64,000 nt of DNA from Tridacna crocea (Eukaryota; Mollusca; Bivalvia; Cardiida; Cardiidae): NCBI GenBank assembly GCA_943736015.1, contig OX031065.1:17746427-17810426 (forward strand). The letters are read 5' to 3'. Each line of letters starts with the position of its first letter. Within the stretch, counting starts at the first letter, position 1. A program made the position numbers and the translations under genes. This document shows, one piece after another, positions 44,035-56,679 of this stretch. The notes below the pieces were generated by a model, which ran no database searches, had not been told where the DNA came from, and saw only the letters and a list, made by a program, of their open reading frames with translations.

Positions 44035-45750
44035 GTAAGTATTTGTTACCGAAATATTGATTTCGTTTCTGTGCCAAAAAAAAGTTGTGTTTTTTTTCAA
44101 ATTTTCATTTGTTTAATTCAATAAGCTCTTATGTTATAAACACAACCTCTTTCGGCTATGCAAGCGGACGATAAAGAATAAAGATCGTGATGCACATTCT
44201 GTACAGCCTTCTCTTATACCTTTACCCCATAAGGCATTTCTATAATATCTCTAACTGACCCTAAATAACAACAAGGATAAAGCCGTTTCCTATGTGTATA
44301 TGACACCTTTTGATAACATAACTGTAATGCAGACTTGCCCAAATTGAATGTAGATGGCAATTTGAGTGTTACTCAAATGATTGAAGGAATCTTCTAAAGG
44401 GTAAAAATAACTGTGAGAAAAGGAACCAACACTGTTTTTCGTTTATGACAGTGGGAAAAAATATTAAGTTACCCGAAATATCTTTACGACGGATTCTACA
44501 TGAGCATGATCAGATGATCTTAACAAAATTTATTTTATTGTGATCAGTAATATACAATGAGAAAGACTAAATCTGTTTACCTTTGCTGAACTGTTCTCCT
44601 TCCTTCCACCGTCGTCAATCTGAAAGTATTGTACAATAACGAAAGGTAAAACGGTTCTATATTGGAAACTGTCCGTACTTCCGTCACCAAATAAACTGAA
44701 GCAGCCAGTATGGTGACATTAACAAGAGACCAATGTTCTGTCTTTTGGGCCTTTGTTAGGGGATTAACTTTGATTGTTGAATAGACCATTGTTCGTACTT
44801 CCGTCACCAAATAAACAAAGCCAGACAGCATGGTGACATTAACAAAAGACCAATGTTCTGCCTTGTGGGCCTTTGTTAGGGGATTAACTATGACAGTTGA
44901 ATAGATCATTGTTCGTACTTCCGTCACCAAATAAACAGAACCAGACAGTATGGTGACATTATCAAAAGACCATTGTTCGGATCTTCCCTATTATAGCTGA
45001 TGTAATGCCTCTAAATATAGTTGATGATCATTGTTCGTACTTCCGTCACCAAATAAACAAAGCCAGACAGCATGGTGACATTAACAAAAGACCAATGTTC
45101 TGTGTTTTGGGCCTTTGTTAGGGGATTAACAATGACAGTTGAATAGATCATTGTTCGTACTTCCGTCACCAAATAAACAGAACCAGACAGTATGGTGACA
45201 TTAACAATAGATTATTGTTCGGATCTTCCCTATTATAGCTGATGTAATGCCTCTAAATAAAGTTGATGATCACATATCTAAATATAGCTTCGCGCACGTG
45301 CATCATTCTACCTTAGACTCTGTTCTAGACTAAATGTCTCATTTGAGAGTAGGACCTTGAGGAGTGCACATCGGAAAGAGGTAAATTCATTTATTTATTT
45401 ATTGTCTTGTTAGGAAAGGGCCTGACCCTCAACGAAATATACACGTCAGCTCTGTATATTGATCCTGATCCAACATGGCCCATCCCTATCCACACTTTGA
45501 CCAGGGCACTTCAGGAAAATTAATAACATTTTTATCGTCTGGTAAGGAAAGGGCCTGACCCTCAATGCCCGCGAGTACTTACCAGCACGAGGTATACACG
45601 TCAGCTCTGTATACTGACCCTAATCCGCCATGGCTTATCCAATATGACCGATCCTCATCCAAAATAGCGGACTCACCATATCCACGGCGAATACCCATGA
45701 CACATCAACACCTCCTTATATGCAAATAAGTTACTAAATATAATAACACA

Positions 45751-45840
45751 ATGGCCGAAAGTAGGTCAAGATTACCACCGATTACGTCATCTTTGTTTGC
45801 CTTTAAAGAGCTGATGTTACTACTATTAAAAGAAATACGT
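45751..45840 (+). CDS. Candidate first exon, array copy 2
   Basis: MAESRSRLPPITSSLF... to KEIR, then GTAAGT at 45841. The conserved start, length and splice donor in three array units suggest a functional 5' exon at some stage. The repeated promoter-like flank contains 'ttatatgcaaat'. Family not recognised. Confidence 0.4.
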
Positions 45841-46119
45841 GTAAGTATTTGTTACCGAAATATTGATTTCGTTTCTATGCCAAAAAAAAGTTGGTTTTTT
45901 TTTTTTTTCAAATTTTTATGTTTAATTCAATAAGCTCTTATGTTATTAACACAACCTCTTTCGGCTATGCAAGCGGACGATAAAGAATAAAGATCGTGAT
46001 GCACATTCTGTACAGCCTTCTCTTATACCTTTACCCCATAAGGTATTTCTATAATATCTCTAACTGACCCTAAATAACAACAAGGATAAAGCCGTTTCCT
46101 ATGTGTATATGACACCTTT

Positions 46120-46250
46120 TGATAACATTGTGGCAAAAGGTGAAATTGCTCGCAACGAGCAATTTCATCTTTTGCTACAATGTTTTCCAAAGGCTCCTAC
46201 AAGCAATGCGTAGAAATGAGTATCTATGGAGTAAAGGGTTAATATATGCT
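46120..46250 (+). mobile_element. MITE-A-like half element in array unit
   Basis: Hairpin 'ggcaaaaggtgaaattgctc' with its complement around 'gcaacgagc', then 'ggagtaaagggttaat'. It repeats at about 47984-48110. The core sequence differs from other MITE-A copies, so it marks a subfamily. Confidence 0.65.
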
Positions 46251-47609
46251 GTCTGCAAAAGTAATCTCAGTCTTATTCTCCAGAATTTTCTAAATCTGAA
46301 AGTACAACAACTTCCAACTGGCTAAGCCATTTGGTTTAGCCAATCAAAAGTTGTGTTATTTCAGTTTAGAAATCTTAAGAATAGTTGATGAATACGGACC
46401 CTGTTTTCGGTTTTGGCGATAGAAGTGTAAAGTTCTAACTCTTTACCTATTAACTGTAATGCAGACTTGCCCAAAGTGAATGCAGATGGCAATTTGAGTG
46501 TTACTCAAATGATTGAAGGAATCTTTTAAAGGGTAAAAATAATTGTGAGAAAAGGAACCAACACTGTTTTTCGTTTATGACAGTGAAAAAAATATTAAGT
46601 TACCCGAAATATCTTTACGATGGATTCTACATGAGCATGATCAAATGATCTTAACAAAGTTTATTTTATTCTGATCAGTAATGTACAATGAGAAAGACTA
46701 AATCTGTTTACCTTTACTGAAGTGTTCTCCTTCCTTCCACCGTCGTCAATCTGAAAGTATTGTACAATAACGAAAGGTAAAACGGTTCTATATTGGAAAT
46801 TGTCCGTACTTCCGTCACCAAATAAACTAAACATGACAATATGGTGACATTAACAAAAGACCAATGTTCTGTGTTTTGGGCCTTTGTTAGGGGATTAACT
46901 ATGACAGTTGAATAGATCATTGTTCGTGCTTCCGTCACCAAATAAACAGAACCAGACAGTATGGTGACATTAACAAAAGACCATTGTTCGGATCTTCCCT
47001 ATTATAGCTGATGTAATGCCTCTAAATATAGTTGATGATCACATATCTAAATATAGCTTCGCGAACGTGCATCATTCTACCTTAGACTCTGTTCTAGGCT
47101 AAATGTCTCATGATCACATATCTAAATATAGCTTCGCGAACGTGCATCATTCTACCTTAGACTCTGTTCTAGGCTAAATGTCTCATTTGAGAGTAGGACC
47201 TTGAGGAGTGCACATCGGAAAGAGGTAAATTCTTTTATTCATTTATTTATCGTCTTGTTAGGAAAGGGCCTGACCCTCAACGAAATATACACGTCAGCTC
47301 TGTATATTGATCCTGATCCAACATGGCCCATCCCTATCCACACTTTGACCAGGGCACTTCAGGTAAATCAATAACATTTTTATCGTCTGGTAAGGTAAGG
47401 GCCTGACCTTAAATGCCCGCGAGTACTTACCAGTACGAGGTATACACGTTAGCTCTGCGTTAGCTCTGTATACTGACCCTAATCCGCCATGGCTTATCCA
47501 ATATGACCGATCCTCATCCAAAATGGCGGACTCACCATATCCACGGCGAATACCCATGACACATCAACACCTCCTTATATGCAAATAAGTTACTAAATAT
47601 AATAACACA

Positions 47610-47699
47610 ATGGCCGAAAGTAGGTCAAGATTACCACCGATTACGTCATCTTTGTTTGCCTTTAAAGAGCTGGTGTTACTACTATTAAAAGAAATACGT
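47610..47699 (+). CDS. Candidate first exon, array copy 3
   Basis: Same exon as at 45751 with one change (LMLL to LVLL), donor GTAAGT at 47700. The fourth copy at 55660 is cut after 'gagctgatgttactg' at the array end. Confidence 0.4.
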
Positions 47700-50600
47700 G
47701 TAAGTATTTGTTACCGAAATATTGATTTCGTTTCTATGCCAAAAAAAAGTTGGGTTTTTTTTTTTCAAATTTTTATTTGTTTAATTCAATAAGCTCTTAT
47801 GTTATTAACAAAACCTCTTTCGGCTATGCAAGCGGACGATAAAGAATAAAGATCGTGATGCACATTCTGTACAGCCTTCTCTTATACCTTTACCCCATAA
47901 GGTATTTCTATAATATCTCTAACTGACCCTAAATAACAACAAGGATAAAGCTGTTTCCTATGTGTATATGACACCTTTTGATAACATTGTGGCAAAAGGT
48001 GAAATTGCTCGCAATGAGCAATTTCATCTTTTGCTACAATGTTTTCCAAAGGCTCCTACAAGCAATGCGTAGAAATGAGTATCTATGGAGTAAAGGGTTA
48101 ATATATGCTGTCTGCAAAAGTAATCTCAGTCTTATTCTCCAGAATTTTCTAAATCTGAAAGTACAACAACTTCCAACTGGCTAAGCCATTTGGTTCAGCC
48201 AATCAAAAGTTGTGTTATTTCAGTGTAGAAATCTGAAGAATGGTTGATGAATACGGACCCTGTTTTCGGTTTTGGCGATAGAAGTGTAAAGTTCTAACTC
48301 TTTACCTATTAACTGTAATGCAGACTTGCCCAAAGTGAATGCAGATGGCAATTTGAGTGTTACTCAAATGATTGAAGGAATCTTTTAAAGGGTAAAAATA
48401 ATTGTGAGAAAAGGAACCAACACTGTTTTTCGTTTATGACAGTGGGAAAAAATATTAAGTTACCCGAAATATCTTTACGACGGATTCTACATGAGCATGA
48501 TCAGATGATCTTAACAAAGTTTATTTTATTGTGATCAGTAATGTACAATGAGAAAGACTAAATCTGTTTACCTTTACTGAAGTGTTCTCCTTCCTTCCAT
48601 CGTCTTCAATCTGAAAGTATTGTACAATAACGAAAGGTAAAACGGTTCTATATTGGAAATTGTCCGTACTTCCGTCACCAAATAAACTGAAGCAGCCAGT
48701 ATGGTGACATTAACAAAAGACCAATGTTCTGTCTTTTGGGCCTTTGTTAGGGGATTAACTTTGACAGTTGAATAGACCATTGTTCGTACTTCCGTCACCA
48801 AATAAACAAAGCCAGACAGCATGGTGACATTAACAAAAGACCAATGTTCTGCCTTTTGGGCCTTTGTTAGGGGATTAACTATGACAGTTGAATAGATCAT
48901 TGTTCGTACTTCCGTCACCAAATAAACAGAACCAGACAGTATGGTGACATTAACAAAAGACCATTGTTCGGATCTTCCCTATTATAGCTGATGTAATGCC
49001 TCTAAATATAGTTGATTATCACATATCTAAATATAGCTTCGAGCACGTGCATCATTCTACCTTAGACTCTGTTCTACACTAAATGTCTCATTTGAGAGTA
49101 GGACCTTGAGGAGTGCACATCGGAGAGAGGTACCTATTAACTGTAATGCAAACTTGCCCAAATTGAATGCAGATGGCAATTTGAGTGTTACTCAAATGAT
49201 TGAAGGAATCTTCTAAAGGGTAAAAATAATTGTGAGAAAAGGAACCAACACTGTTTTTCGTTTATGACAGTGGGAAAAAATATTAAGTTACCCGAAATAT
49301 CTTTACGACGGATTCTACATGAGCATGATCAGATGATCTTAACAAAGTTTATTTTATTGTGATCAGTAATGTATAATGAGAAAGACTAAATCTGTTTACC
49401 TTTGCTGAAGTGTTGTCCTTCCTTCCACCGTCGTCAATCTGAAAGTATTGTACAATAACGAAAGGTAAAACGGTTCTATATTGGAAATTGTCCGTACTTC
49501 CGTCACCAAATAAACTAAAGCAGACACTATGGTGACATAAACAAGAGACCAATGTTCTGTGTTTTGGGCCTTTGTTAGGGGATTAACTTTGACAGTTGAA
49601 TAGACCATTGTTCGTACTTCCGTCACCAAATAAATAAAGCCAGACAGCATGGTGATATTAACAAACGACCAATGTTCTGCCTTGTGGGCCTTTGTTAGGG
49701 GATTAACTATGACAGTTGAATAGATCATTGTTCGTACTTCCGTCACCAAATAAACAGAACCAGACAGTATGGTGACATTAACAAAAGACCATTGTTCGGA
49801 TCTTCCCTATTATAGCTGATGTAATGCCTCTAAATATAGTTGATTATCACATATCTAAATATAGCTTCGCGCACGTGCATCATTCTACCTTAGACTCTGT
49901 TCTACATTAAATGTCTCATTTGAGAGTAGGACCTTGAGGAGTGCACATCGGAGAGAGGTACCTATTAACTGTAATGCAAACTTGCCCAAATTGAATGCAG
50001 ATGGCAATTTGAGTGTTACTCAAATGATTGAAGGAATCTTCTAAAGGGTAAAAATAATTGTGAGAAAAGGAACCAACACTGTTTTTCGTTTATGACAGTG
50101 GGAAAAAATATTAAGTTACCCGATATATCTTTATGACGGATTCTACATGAGCATGATCAGATGATCTTAACAAAGTTTATTTTATTGTGATCAGTAATGT
50201 ACAATGAGAAAGACTAAATCTGTTTACCTTTACTGAAGTGTTCTCCTTCCTTCCATCGTCTTCAATCTGAAAGTATTGTACAATAACGAAAGGTAAAACG
50301 GTTCTATATTGGAAATTGTCCGTACTTCCGTCACCAAATAAACAAAACCAGACAGTATGGTGACATAAACAAGAGACCAATGTTCTGTCTTTTGGGCCTT
50401 TGTTAGGGGATTAACTTTGACAGTTGAATAGACCATTGTTCGTACTTCCGTCACCAAATAAATAAAGCCAGACAGCATGGTGATATTAACAAACGACCAA
50501 TGTTCTGCCTTGTGGGCCTTTTTTAGGGGATTAACTATGACAGTTGAATAGATCATTGTTCGTACTTCCGTCACCAAATAAACAGAACCAGACAGTATGG

Positions 50601-51963
50601 TGACATTAACAAAAGACCATTGTTCGGATCTTCCCTATTATAGCTGATGTAATGCCTCTAAATATAGTTGATTATCACATATCTAAATATAGCTTCGCGC
50701 ACGTGCATCATTCTACCTTAGACTCTGTTCTACACTAAATGTCTCATTTGAGAGTAGGACCTTGAGGAGTGCACATCGGAGAGAGGTACCTATTAACTGT
50801 AATGAAGACTTGCCCAAATTGAATACAGATGGCATTTTGAGTGTTACTCAAATGATTGAAGGAATCTTTTAAAGGGTAAAAATAATTGTGAGAAAAGGAA
50901 CCAACACTGTTTTTCCTATTTGACAGTGGGAAAAAATATTAAGTTACCCGAAATATCTTTAGGCGCGAATTTTTTTATTAGTTGATTTACAAACCCACCG
51001 ACTGCAATTTTCCCAAAACCAAAAAAAAAATATAAGAAGGTTCCAAAACATTTTTTTTTTAATTTTTCCGCCGACCCTAACCATTATTCGTTTCGTCAAA
51101 AAAATCTGTATTTAAAGCGAACATCAACTCAAACTTTTAAACTGGTACCTGTCTTGTCTACTGTAACCTTCCGATACGAAGATCAATAACATGCAGCAGC
51201 GGGACCCACACGCTGCCTATCGCCATTTTCGCCAGTTGTAGTTTTTCTTTAACTGGCAAAAATAAGTGTCGAAAGGATTTTTTATTGACATTTTTGTCTC
51301 AACTCACGAGATAAGTGGAGAGAGACTGAAGCAGGAACTTGAGGAAGTATGGTACAGGGTGAAAAAGTCGTCTTCATTGACTCAAATTTGCATCATCAAG
51401 TTTTCACAGCGAAAAAACTTCGCCTAACAAACAGTCCCGACCAGGCCTATATTCATGAAATATCGGCAATCGAAGACAAAGGATTCAGGTTATCACTAAT
51501 TAACTTTATCAATTTGTACTTGTAAGACAGCAGACTGTTATGATCCTTACCTGTTACTAACTCACTAAATCCACCCCTTTATCCTACGAAAATCACACTT
51601 TTTTTCCCACAGGTAAAGCGTCTGCATATTTGTTTAAATGACGTCACACTATCGATCATTGCTGATTCTCAAAACATGAATAGTTATAAAATAAACTTGA
51701 ATTAGAGTCTACCACCTCTTACAGCTGGAGATATTTTTTCCAAACATATTTTAAATAAATTATAATGGTAAAGTGAAGGATTAGAGAAATCTTTAAGACG
51801 ATCATTTGCCTTCCTCATGTCGGCAACTCAGCAAAATATGCAGTGTAGTGTTCTATTTTTAGAATACTCTACGCCTTTTCCTCCTTATCAGCTAGTTTAT
51901 TGACTAATAGATTACATCTCTATAGATCTTGTTAAGTTTCTTTTAAACTTTAACAAGTCATTA

Positions 51964-52260
51964 TCATGTTTTTGAATCAAGATTGTGGTCCCCATCACAG
52001 GCATAAAGAGGTTTTTTTTTTCTCTTCTTACCAGTCTGGACACTATTTGTAATCTGATGAGAAATGTTAGAGTTTTGAGTTAAGTGTAACTCTGCATCAG
52101 TGGGGTCATAGGCAATCAAAAACAAAATGGTCTGATAATGTTCTTTTGAGTCAACAAATACGCCAGGATAGAAATCCTTACTAATTGTATTTCTTTGATA
52201 TAGCCTATCATATCCAAAAGGGATAGTTAGGTGCAACTTCTTTTCTTCCATGGAAGGCAT
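51964..52260 (-). CDS. Open frame of unknown function inside the 2.95-kb element
   Basis: 98 codons. Stretches such as IPFGYDRLYQRN and DFYPGVFVDSKEHYQTILFL look protein-like and the C-terminus is Lys-rich (TGKKRKKKPLY). No family recognised. A stop precedes the ATG in frame. It may be a gene of the element, or an exon carried by it. Confidence 0.3.
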   Translation of the reverse strand: MPSMEEKKLHLTIPFGYDRLYQRNTISKDFYPGVFVDSKEHYQTILFLIAYDPTDAELHLTQNSNISHQITNSVQTGKKRKKKPLYACDGDHNLDSKT

Positions 52261-52386
52261 ACAGAAATTCTCTCATCACATACTTTCTTTTGTTAGGTTC
52301 AAGAAAGGGATACTGTCTACTTGCAGCACAAGTCTGCTTCTAAATTCAAGCAAATTTAACTACATTATGTGTTTTTATCATGCTTA

Positions 52387-53110
52387 TACGCCCCATAAAC
52401 AAAGTATAGGGGATGTATACTGGAGTCTCCATGTCTGTCTATCCGTGTGTCACAAAAAGCTTGGCATAACTTCCAAAGTAGAAAAGCTAGTGACTTCAAA
52501 CTTTGGATTTTTGTTCGAGGCTTAACTTCCAAAATAAACAGCTAGCAACTAAAAACTTCATGTACAGATCGGCCACATTAAAGAGAAGTGCAGTGTACAA
52601 GAAGCATAACTTTTTCCACTATTTTAAGGGTTATATCTTTTTGTATATTTAACTTTGGATTTTTATCTGGGGCTTAATTTCCAAAGTACAAAAGCTACTG
52701 ACTTCAAACTTCATATATAATTAGATCACCTTAAAAAAAAGAGCACTTTACCAGTACCATAACTATATTCCCACTATTTTCAATTTATTTCCCTTTGTAA
52801 ATTTCATAAGCAGGATTTTTGTCTGGGGCATAACTTTCCAAGTATAAAAGCTAGTACCTTCAAACTTCATATACAGATGGACCACATTAACAAGAAGTGC
52901 AGTTTTCATAACTATAACTCTGTTCCTGCTACATTTAGAGTTACTGCCCTTTGTTAATTTTAACTTTGGATTTTTAAAATGGGGCATAACTTGCAAAGTA
53001 CAAAAGTTAGTCACTTCAAACTTCATATGATCTTGAATCACATCAAAGTAAAGTGCACTGTGCAAGAACCATAGATCTTTTCCCACTATTTTCAGAGTTA
53101 TAGCCCTTTG
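52387..53110 (+). repeat. Dispersed molluscan repeat with ~156-bp units
   Basis: Starts 'atacgccccataaacaaagt' and 'ccatgtctgtctatccgtgt'. Then units containing 'cataacttgcaaagtacaaa', 'cttcaaacttcatat' and 'agtgca...aagaaccata' follow. Related units occur at 61740-62010. Confidence 0.7.
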
Positions 53111-55884
53111 TAATATATATTTTTTAAAACTCTTTTGTACTTAACCATTCTGCATTCTGTGACAAAGAGCTGTTTAGTGACAAGGAGCTGGTTTGGGGTA
53201 TGATCACATTTAGTGATAGCTCTATTGTTTTTGTTTTGTTTTGGGAGCTCAAACAATGCCAACTTCATAACGACCTCAATAGAGGTGACTTAGGAAAACA
53301 TTATGAGAAAAAAAAACATGTCTGTTTTTTGTAGATTCACTGCAATGAGTTTCCAGAACTGTTTCTGTAAAATTGTGCTAAATTTATTGGAACTTCAGAA
53401 CTTCTTAGCTAATGTTGTGGTTTGTGAAAGAGCAACTTTCTGTTTCTTTTCTTGTCTGACAATCATAAAGAGCCTAAGTTTTATGAATTCATTTGGCAGC
53501 AAACGTCGTAGAGCCAGATCAGACTTCTTGTAAAGGAGCAAATTCAATCAGAATCTTCAATGTTTCCTATTCTGAATGTGTCTTTAGACCTCATTGATCT
53601 GTGGCATGACATTATTAAAGGTGGTCATTACAGTTTTTTAAGGTATCCAGAATAGATTTTCAGGAAAATTATGGTAACTTGAAAGATGTAACTATAATAC
53701 AGACTGTTGGTTTACCTCACTAGTTAAATTTTAAGTTTCTTGCGGTATTGGTAGGGAAAAAAATAATGAAAAGAAAAATTTCTTTTTTTATATTTATTTA
53801 TCGACTGAACATTTTTAGAGCTTTTTATTTTATTTATTTATTTTTTTTTTCGTCCCTCCGACCCTAAATTTTAAAAAAAAAATCTCGTAAATCGACTTAT
53901 AAAAAAATTCTGGCCTTAAGACGGATTCTACATAAGCATGATCAGATGATCTTAACAAAGTTTATTTTATTGTGATCAGTAATGTACAATGAGAAAGACT
54001 AAATCTGTTTACCTTTGCTGAAGTGTTCTCCTTCCTTCCACCGTCGTCAATCTGAAAGTATTGTACAATAACGAAAGGTAAAATGGTTCTATTTTGGAAA
54101 TTGTCCGTCCTTCCGTCACCAAATAAACAAAACCAGACAGTATGGTGACATTAACAAGAGACCAATGTTCTGTCTTTTGGGCCTTTGTTAGGGGATTAAC
54201 TTTGACAGTTGAATAGACCATTGTTCGTACTTCCGTCACCAAATAAATAAAGCCAGACAGCATGGTGACATTAACAAAAGACCAATGTTCTGCCTTGTGG
54301 GCCTTTGTTAGGGGATTAACTATGACAGTTGAATAGATCATTGTTCGTACTTCCGTCACCAAATAAACAGAACCAGACAGTATGGTGACATTAACAAAAG
54401 ACCATTGTTCGGATCTTCCCTATTATAGCTGATGTAATGCCTCTAAATATAATTGATGATCACATATCTAAATATAGCTTCGCGCACGTGCATCATTCTA
54501 CCTTAGACTCTGTTCTAGGCTAAATGTCTCATTTGAGAGTAGGACCTTGAGGAGTGCACATCGGAGAGAGGTACCTATTAACTGTAATGCAAACTTGCCC
54601 AAATTGAATGCAGATGGCAATTTGAGTGTTACTCAAATGATTGAAGGAATCTTTTAAAGGGTAAAAATAATTGTGAGAAAAGGAACCAACACTGTTTTTC
54701 GTTTATGACAGTGGGAAAAAATATTAAGTTACCCGAAATATCTTTACGACGGATTCTACATGAGCATGATTTGATGATCTTAACAAAGTTTATTTTATTG
54801 TAATCAGTAATGTACAATGAGAAGACTTAATCTGTTTACCTTTGCTGAAGTGTTCTCCTTCCTTCCACCGTCGTCAATCTGAAAGTATTGTACAATAACG
54901 AAAGGTAAAACGGTTCTATATTGGAAATTGTCCGTACTTCCGTCACCAAATAAACTAAAGCAGACAGTATGGTGACATTAACAAGAGACCAATGTTCTGT
55001 CTTTTGGGCCTTTGTTAGGGGATTAACTATGACAGTTGAATAGATCATTGTTCGTACTTCCGTCACCACATAAACAGAACCAGACAGTATGGTGACATTA
55101 ACAAAAGACCATTGTTCGGATCTTCCCTATTATAGCTGATGCAATGCCTCTAAATATAGTTGATGATCACATATCTAAATATAGCTTCGCGCACGTGCAT
55201 CATTCTACCTTAGACTCTGTTCTACACTAAATGTCTCATTTGAGAGTAGGACCTTGAGGAGTGCACATCGGAAAGAGGTAAATTTATTTATTTATTTATT
55301 TATTGTCTTGTTAGGAAAGGGCCTGACCCTCAACGAAATATACACGTCAATACACGCTCTGTATACTGATCCTGATCCAACATGGCCCATCCCTATCCAC
55401 ACTTTGACCAGGGCACTTCAGGAAAATTAATAACATTTTTATCGTCTGGTAAGGAAAGGGGGCCTGACCCTCAATGCCCGCGAGTACTTACCAGCACGAG
55501 GTATACACGTCAGCTCTGTATAATGATCCTAATCCGCCATGGCTTATCCAATATGACCGATCCTCATCCAAAATGGCGGACTCACCATATCCACGGCGAA
55601 TACCCGTGACACATCAACACCTCCTTATATGCAAATGAGTTACTAAATATAATAACACAATGGCCGAAAGTGTGTCAAGATTACCACCGATTACGTCATC
55701 TTTGTTTGCCTTTAAAGAGCTGATGTTACTGCTTTTGTTGGCTATTTTTTTTATTACTTCTTAATCCGATTTTGCCCATTGTATTTTGAAACAGTGAAGT
55801 CGTCCTGTTGAAATCAGTCTAGAGCAAGATCAGACGTATATACTTAGGAATGACTCCTGCGACTATGCGAGACGTGTCAGAATT

Positions 55885-56010
55885 ACAAAATGCATACATT
55901 GTTTGTAAAAATAACAAAAGATACAGGGTTAACCGTTTTAAAATTTTATTACCAATCACCTCGATAATTACAGCAAAATAGAAATGCATCGTTTTTTCAT
56001 GTCACAAAAG
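55885..56010 (+). repeat. Direct duplicate of 24371-24500
   Basis: Shares 'aaaatgcatac', 'aacaaaagatacagggt' and 'cgataattacagcaaaatag' with 24371-24500. Lies just beyond the array end. Confidence 0.65.
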
Positions 56011-56118
56011 ATTCAAATTAAAGTATGTCTTTTGATTGATTCCAGACTCTGGCTACTTCTTCGTTAATTCATGATTTTCTAATTACTATGTCAGCTCCGT
56101 TTTTTTTTTTTTTTTTTT

Positions 56119-56665
56119 TCACAACTCATCGTTATTTTGAAGTGTCGGTGGATCAAAGTCTTCTAGGATGGAATCCAAGAGATACTTGCGTTTGTTGATG
56201 GCATATTTCCAAGCTTCATCTTTTTTAAAATCACCAATGACCATTAAATCTTAGGCCATTTTGCGCACACCTTTATATACTGGATCGTTTAGAATAGCAT
56301 TAAACCAAATCATCCGGCTTGTTAAGTTATGAACCAACGCTTTTCGATAAGTGGATCTTAGGTCTTCGTAGGCCCGGTGACGTGCCTCTGTTTCGTCCAA
56401 GTTGTTCTGTCGAGTAAGCTTTGACAAGGCCTTTTCAAATTGCTCATGGCATTGGTCAAACACTTTTTGTATGAGACTATCCCACGGGTCATAGTCAGCC
56501 GCATTGCTTTAACGTCATTTTCATCCGTCTCTTCGAATGACTGCTCATCCATGTTCATAGATTGATCCGTATCATCTGGAATCTTCCTCATTCTGGTATT
56601 TCTTTTATGGCGTAGCATGTTGTCCCTTCGTTTAAATTTTTATTGCATAGATTACACCCGTACAT
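56119..56665 (-). pseudogene. Zinc-finger-type gene of a compact virus/transposon-like cassette, broken
   Basis: The ATG at 56665 starts a YGCNLCNK-type CxxC, then FKRRDNMLRHKRN, a C2H2-like finger. An acidic linker follows, then a helical region with DQCHEQFEKALSKL and RMIWFNAILNDP. The frame is broken near 56638 and near 56500 and by a stop at 56251-56253. Similarity-like coding continues to a stop at 56119-56121, immediately followed by about twenty A (minus strand). I recall genes of this layout beside Polinton/adintovirus-like elements in invertebrates, with low certainty. Confidence 0.5.
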
Positions 56666-56679
56666 GTCGACAGTCTTTG

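Larger units (their letters stand above)
50964..53917. mobile_element. ~2.95 kb inverted-repeat transposon inside the array
   Basis: Left end 'ggcgcgaatttttttattag' and the right-end complement 'ggccagaatttttttataag' share a ~28-bp inverted terminus that continues 'gatttac'. Sibling array units show the uninterrupted site 'atctttacgacggattc'. TTTA and TTAA flank it, so a 3-4 bp target duplication is likely. It contains the 52387-53110 repeat and one candidate open frame; no transposase recognised. Confidence 0.8.
43170..55735 (-). repeat. Tandem array of long (~2.0 kb) and short (~0.83 kb) units
   Basis: The anchor 'ggatcttccctattatagct' recurs near 43403, 44979, 45220, 46989, 48968, 49797, 50624, 54411 and 55118. 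Steps are about 2.0 kb for the first units and 828 bp for later ones. Short units lack the part between 'gagagagg' and 'tacctattaactg', i.e. the candidate exon region and a MITE-A remnant. Each unit starts with 120-bp minisatellite copies. Local duplications occur at 45000-45220 and 47038-47185. Confidence 0.9.
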
